A DNA stretch of 64,000 nt. Origin: Muribaculum sp. An289 (GTDB lineage: Bacteria; Bacteroidota; Bacteroidia; Bacteroidales; UBA932). Within the stretch, counting starts at the first letter, position 1; each line of letters begins with the position of its first letter. The stretch spans positions 1 to 64,000 of the forward strand of contig NZ_NFIV01000004.1 of the NCBI RefSeq assembly GCF_002159555.1, read 5' to 3'. The position numbers were made by a program, and so were the translations under genes. The notes beneath the pieces were generated by a model. That model saw only the letters and a program-made list of their open reading frames with translations. It had not been told where the DNA came from and made no database searches. Below are positions 1 to 8,190 of the stretch, one piece after another.

Positions 1-109
1 TCTCGGCTTCTGCGTATATTTGGCCTGACGGCCAGAAATACTGTTCACGCCTCGGCATAGCAAATTGAATAAATTCATTTGCTCTGCTCTCGGCTTCTGC
101 GTATATTTG
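1..109. repeat. 22-bp direct repeat and interrupted inverted repeat upstream of the glucosaminidase gene
   Basis: A 22-base sequence beginning TCTCGGCTTCTGCG and ending in TATATTTG occurs twice, at 1-22 and 88-109, identical in both copies. Each copy ends in a Bacteroidota -7 box. Between them lies an inverted repeat, arms 59-70 and 73-83 (AGCAAATTGAAT against ATTCATTTGCT, one bulged base), which overlaps the -33 region of the second copy. The first copy begins exactly at the window edge, so the repeat unit may be longer. It looks like a duplicated promoter with a possible operator or leader hairpin between. Confidence 0.75.
79..109 (+). promoter_or_regulatory. Bacteroidota-type promoter of the glucosaminidase-mltG operon
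   Basis: The -33 TTG is at 79-81 and the -7 TATATTTG at 102-109, with a 20-base spacer. The box ends four bases before the ATG at 114, so the transcript from this promoter would be leaderless or nearly so. A second identical -7 box lies at 15-22. Confidence 0.6.
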
Positions 110-113
110 CAGA

Positions 114-1040
114 ATGAAAAAAATTTCTGGCATATTCATCTTTTTTCTCGTTTTTCCCGCGCTTATGTATTCGCAGGAAAAATATACACGCGGAGCCTAT
201 ATTGAAAAATACTGGCGCGTGGCGGTGGAGGAGATGCACAAATCCGGCATCCCTGCAAGTATAACGCTCGCCCAGGCCTGTCTGGAATCGGATAACGGTA
301 ATTCTTATCTGGCCGTCAAGGGGAACAACCATTTCGGAATCAAATGCCACGGCTGGGACGGCAAGTCGATAAGGAGGGATGATGACAGGCGCAATGAATG
401 CTTCAGAAGTTACGGGAATGCAATCGAATCTTTCCGCGATCACAGCGATTTTCTTGTAAGCAGGTCGCGTTATTCAAAACTCTTCGATTTGGAGCCTACC
501 GATTACGAGGGCTGGGCATACGGGCTTTCCGAAGCGGGCTATGCCACCGACCCGAGTTATCCGCAGTCCCTGATCAGAATCATCGAAACCCATAATCTGA
601 TGAAATACGACAGGATAGGCGCTGCCGAAACCCTGTCTTACGTGGCTCCTTATGCAGAGGGGCTGGAAGAAGGTTTTTACGGATTCAGGTTGACACGCGA
701 GCTTGAGGACGTGAACGGCCTTGCGTATATCGTTACTTCGGGTGAAGAAAGCATACGTTCCATCGCTAAGGAATTCAACCTTACCAACCGCGAGCTTAAA
801 AGGTACAATGACCTGAAAACGGGTTCACGGAAACTCCTTGACGAAGGAATGAAAATTTATCTCGTGTCAAAAAAAAGGAAGGCCCCGAAGGGTACTGCCT
901 CTTCCCATGTCGTGGAGGGCCGGGAAACCTTGTGGGACATATCGCAGAAATACGGTATAAAGCTTAAAAGCCTGTGCAGGATGAACGGTCTGGAAGCGGA
1001 CGGCAAGGTAGGGCCGGGCGATGAAATAAAACTCAGATAA
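114..1040 (+). CDS. Secreted GH73 glucosaminidase with two LysM repeats
   Basis: A 308-residue peptidoglycan hydrolase. Residues 1-20 form a signal peptide ending in SQ. Residues about 25-165 match the GH73 (endo-beta-N-acetylglucosaminidase) fold, with the catalytic-type motif QACLESDNGNS and the NNHFGIKC segment typical of Bacteroidota members. Two LysM modules follow: a divergent one at about 203-255 and a clearer one at 263-308 (HVVEGRETLWDISQKYG), which should anchor the enzyme to glycan strands. The start is set by the signal peptide. The stop is followed three bases later by mltG, so the two cell-wall enzymes are probably co-transcribed. Family assignment is firm; the exact bond cut (glucosaminidase) is by family. 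Confidence 0.9.
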   Translation: MKKISGIFIFFLVFPALMYSQEKYTRGAYIEKYWRVAVEEMHKSGIPASITLAQACLESDNGNSYLAVKGNNHFGIKCHGWDGKSIRRDDDRRNECFRSYGNAIESFRDHSDFLVSRSRYSKLFDLEPTDYEGWAYGLSEAGYATDPSYPQSLIRIIETHNLMKYDRIGAAETLSYVAPYAEGLEEGFYGFRLTRELEDVNGLAYIVTSGEESIRSIAKEFNLTNRELKRYNDLKTGSRKLLDEGMKIYLVSKKRKAPKGTASSHVVEGRETLWDISQKYGIKLKSLCRMNGLEADGKVGPGDEIKLR

Positions 1041-1043
1041 ACC

Positions 1044-2096
1044 ATGTCACGGATTAAAAAAATCTCTGTCGCGGTCCTCTCGGTAGCCGCTGCCGTGTTC
1101 TCTGTGGCTGCATTCATGGCGGTCCGTTATTATGTGGACAATAAGGTGTCCAATTTTACAAAAGCATACGTGCTTTATGTGGACGAAGGCATGGACGGGC
1201 AGGCCGTTCTTGATTCGATTGTACGCAATGCCGGGGTGATAAGGCCCGGAAGCCTTGAGCGGATGGCCGTGAAAGAAGGGCTCGATGCCTCCATGAAAGA
1301 AGGCCGTTACGAGATAAAGCCGGGAATGTCGTCCGTGTATGTAATCAGGATGATAGTTAACAACTGGCAGACAGAGGCCAGACTTACCATATCGGGCTAT
1401 ATCAGGGACAAGGGCAGGCTTGCGGCGGTGCTGGCAAGGCCGTTGCAAATCGATTCCGCCGATATCGCACCCCTGCTTTATGATGACGGGTTCCTTTCGG
1501 AATTCGGCTTCGATTCCGAAACCGTGCTCGGGATGATATTGCCGGACACCTATCATATTTTCTGGACTGCTTCTCCGGAGGAAGTCATCAGGAGGCTCGG
1601 AACCGAATACGGACGTTTCTGGGATGAGCGCCGCCGTTCCGAGGCCGCCGCCATAGGCCTGACACCTTTGGAGGTGAGCACACTTGCCTCCATAATCATG
1701 GAAGAGTCGAATGTCGCGGACGAATATCCTGTAATAGCCGGTGTCTATCTGAACCGTCTGCATAAGGGAATGAAATTGCAGGCCGACCCTACGGCGAGAT
1801 TCGCCTCCGGCGATTTTACGCTCACGAGAGTGCTGAAGTCGCATACAAGGATTGATTCGCCATACAACACTTACATGTATCACGGCTTGCCGCCCGCACC
1901 GATAAATGTAGCCTCAAAAGCTGCAATAGAGGGTGTCCTGCACGCACAGAAGCATGATTATCTGTACTTTTGCGCCAGGCCCGAATTCGACGGAAGGCAC
2001 AATTTCGCCGCTACATATTCCGAGCATCTCCGTAATGCCGCCGCTTACAGGAAAGCCTATAAGGAATGGCTCTCCTCCAGGTCTGAAGCCGTTTAG
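1044..2096 (+). CDS. mltG: Endolytic murein transglycosylase MltG
   Basis: A 350-residue YceG/MltG protein. One N-terminal transmembrane segment (about residues 8-28) puts the rest in the periplasm. The conserved YceG core is clear: LPDTYHIFW (167-174), the active-site helix ASIIMEES (about 215-222), then YPVIAGVYLNRL, LQADPT and the SPYNTY...GLPPAPI block. MltG cuts nascent glycan strands and is thought to set their length. In many members the active-site helix reads like IVEKET; here Met replaces the first acid and the two glutamates are E220 and E221. It follows the GH73 glucosaminidase after three bases and is followed by a terminator at 2127, so the two form a short operon. Confidence 0.92.
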   Translation: MSRIKKISVAVLSVAAAVFSVAAFMAVRYYVDNKVSNFTKAYVLYVDEGMDGQAVLDSIVRNAGVIRPGSLERMAVKEGLDASMKEGRYEIKPGMSSVYVIRMIVNNWQTEARLTISGYIRDKGRLAAVLARPLQIDSADIAPLLYDDGFLSEFGFDSETVLGMILPDTYHIFWTASPEEVIRRLGTEYGRFWDERRRSEAAAIGLTPLEVSTLASIIMEESNVADEYPVIAGVYLNRLHKGMKLQADPTARFASGDFTLTRVLKSHTRIDSPYNTYMYHGLPPAPINVASKAAIEGVLHAQKHDYLYFCARPEFDGRHNFAATYSEHLRNAAAYRKAYKEWLSSRSEAV

Positions 2097-2126
2097 TAAA
2101 CGTTTGTAGACGTTTGAAGATTCCGG

Positions 2127-2159
2127 AAAAGGATATTTTTTCGCGAAATATCCTTTTTT
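2127..2159 (+). terminator. Rho-independent terminator after mltG
   Basis: A perfect 12-bp stem (AAAAGGATATTT 2127-2138 with AAATATCCTTTT 2146-2157), a 7-base loop, and a T run to 2159. It lies 31 bases after the mltG stop. Confidence 0.85.
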
Positions 2160-2184
2160 GAGCATTTTATCGGTCGGCGGACAT

Positions 2185-2192
2185 TAGTTTTG
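2185..2192 (+). promoter_or_regulatory. -7 box TAGTTTTG before the HhH protein gene
   Basis: Matches TAnnTTTG and ends 16 bases before the ATG at 2209, just downstream of the mltG terminator. No convincing -33 TTG at 19-22 bases was seen, so this is a moderate call. Confidence 0.45.
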
Positions 2193-2208
2193 CCGAAAAC
2201 GATTCGAA

Positions 2209-2790
2209 ATGAAACGACCAGCAAAATCCGTCATGACCGGCATAGCGGCCCTTATACTTTTATTGACCGGTTTTCAAGTGGCCCTGTTGCTTGCAGGGAA
2301 TATTTTCAATCCGAGGAAGTCGGCTCTTCCCCATAAGGACGGGCTTGCAGGGGATGCCGATACGCTCGAACTCTCCCAGGAATATTTCGCCCCCATTCCC
2401 ATCAATCTGAACAGGGCGGATTCGCTTGCCCTGTTGGATATCCCCGGGGTTGGACCCTACTATGCTTCCCGCATACTGCGTTACAGGGAACGTCTCGGTG
2501 CCTTCGCCGTCAAGGAACAGCTGATGGAGATACGGGGCATCGATTATGAAAAATATAAGAGGATGGCCCCGGAAATCGTAATCCTTCCTGAAGATGTCTG
2601 GACTCCCGACATCTGGGAGCTTCCGGCGGATTCCATCAGCAGGCATCCCTATCTGGATGCGTATTCGGCAAGGGCCATCGTCATATTCAGGGAAAACCAT
2701 CCGCGTTCCGCATGGAAGATAGACTCCCTTGTGAAGGAGGGGATTATTTCCGAACGCAGTGCGGCGGGGCTGAAACTCTATTTTGAATGA
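2209..2790 (+). CDS. ComEA-like helix-hairpin-helix protein, membrane anchored
   Basis: A 193-residue protein with one N-terminal hydrophobic segment (about 9-30) and a ComEA-type helix-hairpin-helix module. The hairpin is clear: INLNRADSLALLDIPGVG (about 65-82) followed by a helix and a second hairpin-like stretch (EIRGID...). A second degenerate copy may sit near HPYLDAYSARAIVIFRENH. Such HhH proteins bind DNA non-specifically and in competent bacteria take part in DNA uptake; Bacteroidota often carry one without other competence genes nearby. It stands alone between a terminator and a new promoter. Role in DNA binding is inferred. Confidence 0.75.
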   Translation: MKRPAKSVMTGIAALILLLTGFQVALLLAGNIFNPRKSALPHKDGLAGDADTLELSQEYFAPIPINLNRADSLALLDIPGVGPYYASRILRYRERLGAFAVKEQLMEIRGIDYEKYKRMAPEIVILPEDVWTPDIWELPADSISRHPYLDAYSARAIVIFRENHPRSAWKIDSLVKEGIISERSAAGLKLYFE

Positions 2791-2805
2791 GAAGCTTCTG
2801 AAATA

Positions 2806-2837
2806 TTTGAAAATTAAAGGCCGATACCCTATATTTG
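2806..2837 (+). promoter_or_regulatory. Promoter of the ABC exporter and downstream genes
   Basis: A -33 TTTG at 2806-2809 and a -7 TATATTTG at 2830-2837 are separated by 20 bases, the same geometry as at 79-109. The expected transcript start is near 2842, about 24 bases before the ATG at 2866. Confidence 0.65.
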
Positions 2838-2865
2838 TGTCCGCAAATCTGATTTGGAAATTTTT

Positions 2866-3813
2866 ATGGGTATTATTACATGCAAGGGTATTTCCAAGAC
2901 TTTCGGGACTTATAAGGCGCTCGATGATATCAACTTGGATATCCCAGAAGGCCGTATCTTCGGTTTGTTGGGACCGAACGGTGCAGGCAAGACAACCTTG
3001 ATCAGGATCATAAACAGGATTACCATTCCCAATTCCGGAGAGATATTTTTACAGGGAAGGCACATGACCGATGCCGATGTCGAGAAGATAGGCTACATGC
3101 CTGAAGAGCGCGGGCTTTACCGCAAGATGAAGGTCGGGGACCAGGTGCTCTATCTTGCGCGGTTGCGGGGCATGTCCCACAGCGATGCCATGACGGAACT
3201 GAAGAAGTGGTTCAAGCGTTTTGAAATAGAATCATGGTGGAACAAGAAGATTGAAGAGCTTTCCAAGGGAATGGCGCAGAAAGTCCAGTTCATCACTACG
3301 GTGGTGCACCGTCCGAAGCTGGTAATAATGGACGAGCCCTTCAGCGGTTTCGACCCTGTCAACGCCCAGCTCATAAGGGATGAGATGCTGAGGCTTAACG
3401 AGGAGGGGACGACCATAGTCCTGTCCACGCATAACATGCAGTCTGTCGAGGAGTTGTGCCATGGCATAGCCCTTATAAACAAGTCTCATTTAGTGGAGAG
3501 CGGGGATATAAATGCAATAAGGCATAAATACGGTACCGACAATGTGGAAGTCGTGTATGCCTCGGAGGAAAACAGGCCTATTCCGGAAGGCAGGGCCTAC
3601 AGGGTGATATCGGATGTGGAGGAATCCGGACTCCGTACTGCCGTGCTTGAAAGGGCGGACGGGGTTTCTTCCGGTGAACTGTTGTCCGAAATCATCCCGC
3701 ATGCGAACATTGTCTCGTACAGGGAGCTGCTGCCGCGCATGAACGATATTTTCATAAAGATAGTAACAGGCCGTGACAATGCGGCAGATGGAGGAAAGGA
3801 GGACAGGGCATGA
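2866..3813 (+). CDS. ABC transporter ATP-binding protein (NatA-like)
   Basis: A 315-residue ATPase with Walker A GPNGAGKTT (36-44), a signature motif LSKGM (132-136), Walker B LVIMDEP (152-158) and the H-loop histidine at 189. The C-terminal 80 residues resemble the extension of NatA/ABC-2 exporters. An earlier in-frame TTG at 2854 exists, but the ATG at 2866 gives the usual family N-terminus and lies better relative to the promoter. The stop overlaps the start of the permease gene by four bases (ATGA), so the two make one exporter. Substrate is unknown; NatAB systems are described as sodium or drug exporters, and that cannot be read from the sequence. Confidence 0.9.
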   Translation: MGIITCKGISKTFGTYKALDDINLDIPEGRIFGLLGPNGAGKTTLIRIINRITIPNSGEIFLQGRHMTDADVEKIGYMPEERGLYRKMKVGDQVLYLARLRGMSHSDAMTELKKWFKRFEIESWWNKKIEELSKGMAQKVQFITTVVHRPKLVIMDEPFSGFDPVNAQLIRDEMLRLNEEGTTIVLSTHNMQSVEELCHGIALINKSHLVESGDINAIRHKYGTDNVEVVYASEENRPIPEGRAYRVISDVEESGLRTAVLERADGVSSGELLSEIIPHANIVSYRELLPRMNDIFIKIVTGRDNAADGGKEDRA

Positions 3814-5168
3814 ACTGGAAAAAGATAGGTGTGGTAATAGGGCGCGAATACGCCATGAGGGTCAAGAAAAAATCTTTCCTCGTAATCACATTCGTGACCC
3901 CGCTTCTCATGGCGCTTCTCATGGTCCTTCCGACGATAATCATGCTTTACGGTTCTTCGGAGGAGAAAGGTCAGGAAGTAGCCGTTACGGATGATTCCGG
4001 AATAGTGATGGGATATCTCGGAAGCGATGAATATGTTTCATTCACCGATTGTACCGGAGAGGACAGTGAATATCTGAAAAAACATCTTGACAGCCTCGGA
4101 TACAAGGCCCTCGTGACGATATCCGCCATCGATTCTTCAAAGGGCGTTTCTGTTTTCTCGTATTCCTACGAGCCTCTCGGGTCGGATATTTCCGACCGTG
4201 TAAAGGATGCCGTGGACGAGGCCGTAGAGGACTACAGGGTGCGTTCCTATAATATCGAAGGGCTCGAAGACATGATTTCCTCAATCAGTTATTCTTCTTC
4301 GATAACCTCGTATACGATCGGAGAGGACGGGAGCGAGAAGGTTACCGTTACTGGCATATACAGGGCGATTGCCATAATATTTTCCATCCTGATATACATT
4401 TTCGTATATTCTTTCGGAGGCATGGTCATGTCTGCCGTAATCAACGAAAAGACTTCGAGGGTGGTGGAGGTCATGGTCTCCTCGGTAAAGGCAATCGACT
4501 TGATGATAGGGAAGATACTTGGAATCGCCGCCGTGGCGCTTACCCAGTTTTTCCTGTGGATTGTGCTTACGCTACTGATTGTCGTAGGAGTCAATTCCTT
4601 CATCGGAATGGACAAGATGATGCAATCGCCGGAAGCTACGGAACAGCTTATGGAAATGGCCGGGGGCCAGGGCGACATGGTGACGGATATGGTCGGGACT
4701 GCCGCCAACTCGGAATTCGCGGCCGTCATGTCCACCCTTTCCCAGATAAACTTCCCGCTGGTAATCGGTTCGTTCCTCCTGTTCTTCGTCTTCGGGTACC
4801 TGCTGTATTCATCGATGTTCGCGGCGATAGGAAGCGCGGTGGATAATGAGCAGGATACAAACCAGCTCGTGATTCCTGTCACGATTCCGATACTTGCTGC
4901 GTTTTTCATAGCGTTTTCAGCGATAGACAATCCGTCGAGCCCGCTGCTTGTCTGGGCGTCCTATATTCCGTTTACTTCCCCGATATGCATGATGATGCGT
5001 GTCGTGAACGGGATTCCTTCATGGGAAATGTGGACTTCATTGGCGATATTGGTAGTGACTACGTTCCTGATGATGTACCTGTCTGCCAAGATTTATAAGG
5101 TCGGCATACTTATGTTCGGCAAGAAGAGTTCCTTTAAGGACATGTGGAAGTGGTTGAAATACAAATAA
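3810..5168 (+). CDS. ABC-2 family transporter permease (NatB-like)
   Basis: A 452-residue membrane partner of the preceding ATPase. It starts inside the ATPase stop codon region (ATGA overlap). The topology is that of ABC-2 type permeases with a large extracytoplasmic domain: one membrane segment at about 25-47, a soluble domain with many Ser/Asp/Glu to about 185, then five or six membrane segments to about 435. An acidic, Met-rich stretch (about 268-305) interrupts the membrane part. The gene ends nine bases before the secreted nucleotidase domain gene, so all four genes from 2866 to 6790 may share one transcript. Substrate unknown. Confidence 0.88.
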   Translation: MNWKKIGVVIGREYAMRVKKKSFLVITFVTPLLMALLMVLPTIIMLYGSSEEKGQEVAVTDDSGIVMGYLGSDEYVSFTDCTGEDSEYLKKHLDSLGYKALVTISAIDSSKGVSVFSYSYEPLGSDISDRVKDAVDEAVEDYRVRSYNIEGLEDMISSISYSSSITSYTIGEDGSEKVTVTGIYRAIAIIFSILIYIFVYSFGGMVMSAVINEKTSRVVEVMVSSVKAIDLMIGKILGIAAVALTQFFLWIVLTLLIVVGVNSFIGMDKMMQSPEATEQLMEMAGGQGDMVTDMVGTAANSEFAAVMSTLSQINFPLVIGSFLLFFVFGYLLYSSMFAAIGSAVDNEQDTNQLVIPVTIPILAAFFIAFSAIDNPSSPLLVWASYIPFTSPICMMMRVVNGIPSWEMWTSLAILVVTTFLMMYLSAKIYKVGILMFGKKSSFKDMWKWLKYK

Positions 5169-5177
5169 AAATTGGTA

Positions 5178-5957
5178 ATGAAACGATTTTCGGTATATTG
5201 CGCCTGCGTGGCCTTGTCGTTAGCCTTCCAGGCGGAAGTCTTTTTCCAGGCAGAGGCGCAGGATTTCAAGTATGACTGGAGCGTGATTCCGGTGACTGAC
5301 AAATACGATTTGCCGGCCGGGACTCCGGTTGCGGAGATTGTGGCGGAAGCACGCAAAGGCATGGAATATCTGAACGAAGTTGTGGCGGTTTCGGCTTGCG
5401 AAATGGCTGTTGCGAAACCTGAAAGCGCGCTTTCGAACCTTACCGCCGACATGATATACGACCGTGCCGAGGTTCTGACGGGGATGGAAGTCGACTGTGC
5501 CCTGTACAATATGGGCGGCATCAGGATTACATTGCCCGCAGGCGAGATAACGCTGGGCGATATCGTGAGCTGTTATCCTTTCAACAATACGCTGATAGTC
5601 GCCGAAATCAAGGGTGACAGGCTGGCGGAGTTTTTCAAGGACTTTGCGGCCATGAACCAGCCCGAGGCGATAAGCGGAGCGAAGATGGAGGTCACTGAAG
5701 ACGGCAACCTGCTTTCGGTTACGGTAGGAGGGAAAGAGATAGATCCGTCGAAGACGTACCGTCTGGCATCGATAAGTTTCCTTGTTTCCGGCGGAGACGG
5801 GTTTTATTTGGAAAGATATGCGGACAGGATTGTCGATACCGGAGTGCAGGTCAAGGATGCCGTAATCGCCTATTGCAAGGAGTCGTACAAGGCCGGAGTG
5901 AAACTTTGCTCCGGTATCGAGGGACGTTATGTAATTGTAAATAAAGAAGGAAAATGA
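5178..5957 (+). CDS. Secreted 5'-nucleotidase C-terminal-domain protein
   Basis: A 259-residue exported protein consisting only of the substrate-binding (C-terminal) domain of the 5'-nucleotidase/UshA family. After a signal peptide (to about residue 28, AEAQ) come the family landmarks SNLTADMI, ALYNMGGIR, EITLGDIVSCYPFNNTL and FLVSGGDGF. The ATG at 5178 is preferred to the upstream TTG at 5172 because it begins the signal peptide. The catalytic metallophosphatase domain is encoded by the next gene, which overlaps by four bases, so the enzyme is split and the domain order is reversed relative to UshA. The two are expected to associate after export. Confidence 0.85.
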   Translation: MKRFSVYCACVALSLAFQAEVFFQAEAQDFKYDWSVIPVTDKYDLPAGTPVAEIVAEARKGMEYLNEVVAVSACEMAVAKPESALSNLTADMIYDRAEVLTGMEVDCALYNMGGIRITLPAGEITLGDIVSCYPFNNTLIVAEIKGDRLAEFFKDFAAMNQPEAISGAKMEVTEDGNLLSVTVGGKEIDPSKTYRLASISFLVSGGDGFYLERYADRIVDTGVQVKDAVIAYCKESYKAGVKLCSGIEGRYVIVNKEGK

Positions 5958-6790
5958 AAAAAAACATACTTCGCTTATCCGTATCCGTCCTTGTTTTTCT
6001 GGCTGTTTCGCTGGCAGCCGTCGCGCAGGACCTGGTGATACTCCATACCAATGATACCCATAGCCAGATTGATGTCCAGAAAAGCGGCGAATATGCAGGG
6101 CTCGGAGGAGTTGAAAGGCGCTACAATCTGTTTCAGGAAGTAATAAGCAAATACGGCAGGGAGATAGTGCTGATACTCGATGCCGGGGATTACAACCAGG
6201 GCAGCCCGTATTTTACCGAATATTCCGGAGACCTGGAGGTCAGCCTGATGAATGCCTTGGGCTATGATGTCACCACCCTCGGCAACCATGAATTCGACAA
6301 CGGGATAGACGAACTGGCCCGCAGGCTTTCCATGGCCGAATATCAGACGGTATGCTGCAATTATTCTTTCCGCGGCACCCCTCTCGCCCGGTATGTCAAG
6401 CCGTATACGGTCATTGTGAAGGGCGACAAGACGATAGGAATCATCGGGGCGACTACGGATTTGGAGCGGGTGAGCGACAAGGGGATAACCGACGGGATAA
6501 AGCAGCTGGATGCGGTGAAGTCCATTAACAAATACGCCCGCAAGCTGGCCCGCAAATGCGATTTGATCATATTGCTTTCACACCGCGGTTACGATACCGG
6601 TACGGCCTCCGGGACGGATCTCGAGATTGCCGGAAAACTGAAGAATGTGGATTTGATTATCGGCGGGCATTCACATACCTTCCTGACAGAGCCAGTGGAG
6701 ATGGAAGATGCCGACGGACAGCGGATTGTAATAGTCCAGGACGGTTGGGGCGGAGTGAATGTCGGAATGATGGTAATCAAGGATTTGTAA
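5954..6790 (+). CDS. Secreted metallophosphatase, catalytic half of a split 5'-nucleotidase
   Basis: A 278-residue exported calcineurin-like phosphoesterase corresponding to the N-terminal domain of UshA-type 5'-nucleotidases. Signal peptide to about residue 24 (AVAQ). All metal-site motifs are present: HTNDTHSQ, DAGDYNQG, GNHEFDNG, LSHRG and GGHSH. It lacks the C-terminal nucleotide-binding domain, which is the product of the overlapping upstream gene. Likely substrates are nucleotides in the periplasm. Its 3' end overlaps the convergent DUF4293 gene by 14 bases. Confidence 0.9.
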   Translation: MKKNILRLSVSVLVFLAVSLAAVAQDLVILHTNDTHSQIDVQKSGEYAGLGGVERRYNLFQEVISKYGREIVLILDAGDYNQGSPYFTEYSGDLEVSLMNALGYDVTTLGNHEFDNGIDELARRLSMAEYQTVCCNYSFRGTPLARYVKPYTVIVKGDKTIGIIGATTDLERVSDKGITDGIKQLDAVKSINKYARKLARKCDLIILLSHRGYDTGTASGTDLEIAGKLKNVDLIIGGHSHTFLTEPVEMEDADGQRIVIVQDGWGGVNVGMMVIKDL

Positions 6791-7220
6791 TTTCCCCGTC
6801 CTCTTTTTTCTTCCCCCTTGTCCTTATTGCCGTAAAGACGGCTATGTCATCGGTGATGATGGCCCTGAATGCAAGGAAATCGAGTATAGAGGCTACGAGA
6901 GGGAAGGCCATGCTTATCGAGAATACCAGTTGGTCGTCAGCCCTGAAGAAATGATATGCCAGATATATCTGGAGGGCGAGGCAAACCAGTGCCGCCGTGC
7001 TTGCAAGTCTCATCTGGAGAAGCCTGTTCTTGTATGTGAAGACTGCCACCCCGTTTGCGCAAAGGGCCGACAGCATCAGCAGGGCCGTAGGTGTCATTTC
7101 ATAATACATTATGTCCTCTTCGCCGTCAGGTGCGACTACGGTGGCGAATTTCATGAAAAACATCGCGGCTATGAGCAGCGCGGCAAGGGCCAGATAAAGG
7201 GTATGGATTCTTCTCCACAT
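6777..7220 (-). CDS. DUF4293 family membrane protein
   Basis: A 147-residue protein with four predicted membrane segments (about 6-26, 46-62, 74-92, 98-122) and a basic, charged C-terminal tail (RTRGKKKEDGE). Length, the opening MWRRIHTLYLALAALL and topology match the DUF4293 family, which is confined to Bacteroidota and has no known function. It is convergent with the nucleotidase gene (14-base overlap) and divergent from the nucleoside phosphorylase gene. A minus-strand TATTTTTG at 7252-7259 is a plausible -7 box. Family name is from memory. Confidence 0.75.
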   Translation of the reverse strand: MWRRIHTLYLALAALLIAAMFFMKFATVVAPDGEEDIMYYEMTPTALLMLSALCANGVAVFTYKNRLLQMRLASTAALVCLALQIYLAYHFFRADDQLVFSISMAFPLVASILDFLAFRAIITDDIAVFTAIRTRGKKKEDGEITNP

Positions 7221-7272
7221 AAATTTTGGTATTTCTGTTTTGTCAATGATGCAAAAATAGGCAAAATATGAT

Positions 7273-7280
7273 TATTTTTG
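7273..7280 (+). promoter_or_regulatory. -7 box TATTTTTG before the nucleoside phosphorylase operon
   Basis: Matches TAnnTTTG, 28 bases before the ATG at 7309. The region 7221-7308 is divergent; the matching minus-strand box (7252-7259) would serve the DUF4293 gene. No clear -33 element. Confidence 0.45.
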
Positions 7281-7308
7281 TTCCTATGAACAATTAAATG
7301 ACAGTATT

Positions 7309-8190
7309 ATGGCTATAGCAGCTTCAGAATTGATAATAAATGACGACGGTTCCGTATTCCACCTCCACATCAGGCCGGAGGAACTTGCGGACAAGATATT
7401 GCTCGTAGGGGACCCGGGAAGGGTTGCCCTGGTCAGGTCGTTTTTCGATGCGGGCTCGATAGAGGCCGAGCACAGTTCGCGTGAATTCGTTTCCGTGACA
7501 GGAAAATACTGCGGTGTGCGCATGACCGTGCTTTCAACGGGAATCGGGTGTGACAACATAGACATAGTGATGAACGAGCTCGACGCCCTTGCCAATATAG
7601 ATTTCAGAACCCGCGAAATCAAGGAGGAGAAGAAGAGCCTTGAAATACTGAGGCTCGGCACCTCCGGGGCGATACAGCCCGACATACCCATCGGCTCATA
7701 CGTGTTTTCGCGTTATTCCGTCGGATGCGACGGACTTCTTAACTGGTATGCGGATAGGGAAAAGATTACGGATGTCGAGCTTGAAAACGAATTCATGCGC
7801 CAGGTAGGCTGGAACGTACATCTGCCTACCCCATATTTCGCAAGGGCTTCGCAGGAAATCGAGGACAGGTTTGCCGGGAACTGCATCATGGGATGTACGG
7901 TATCGGCCGGAGGGTTCTACGGGCCGCAAGGCAGGGTGTTGAGGATGCCTCTCGCCTTGGATAACATGATAGACAGATTCGAACGTTTTTCGTACAAAGG
8001 GCTGAGGATTACGAACTTTGAAATGGAAGGCTCGGCCATAGCCGGCATATCGGGACACCTCGGGCACAAGGCGGGGACGATATGCTGCATCATTGCCAGC
8101 CGTTACGCCGGCACCAGCAATCCCGATTACAAGGCGGACATGAATGATTTTATAAAATTCGTATTGGACCGTTTTTGTGGAATATCATGA
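7309..8190 (+). CDS. Nucleoside phosphorylase (uridine phosphorylase-like)
   Basis: A 293-residue PNP/UDP-family phosphorylase. Visible landmarks are the phosphate-binding LVGDPGRV (about 31-38), STGIGCDNIDIVMNEL (about 80-95), RLGTSGAIQPDIPIGS (about 121-136) and FEMEGSAI, the ribose-binding Met-Glu pair. It should cleave nucleosides by phosphate to base and ribose-1-phosphate in the cytoplasm. The closest match in layout is uridine phosphorylase, but base specificity is not certain. Its stop overlaps the next start (ATGA at 8187), beginning a three-gene coupled operon. Together with the 5'-nucleotidase upstream it suggests local nucleotide salvage. Confidence 0.88.
   Translation: MAIAASELIINDDGSVFHLHIRPEELADKILLVGDPGRVALVRSFFDAGSIEAEHSSREFVSVTGKYCGVRMTVLSTGIGCDNIDIVMNELDALANIDFRTREIKEEKKSLEILRLGTSGAIQPDIPIGSYVFSRYSVGCDGLLNWYADREKITDVELENEFMRQVGWNVHLPTPYFARASQEIEDRFAGNCIMGCTVSAGGFYGPQGRVLRMPLALDNMIDRFERFSYKGLRITNFEMEGSAIAGISGHLGHKAGTICCIIASRYAGTSNPDYKADMNDFIKFVLDRFCGIS

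Noticed and set aside
5172-5177. TTG start for the nucleotidase C-domain gene
   Set aside because: The ATG two codons later begins a normal signal peptide; TTG starts are not needed.
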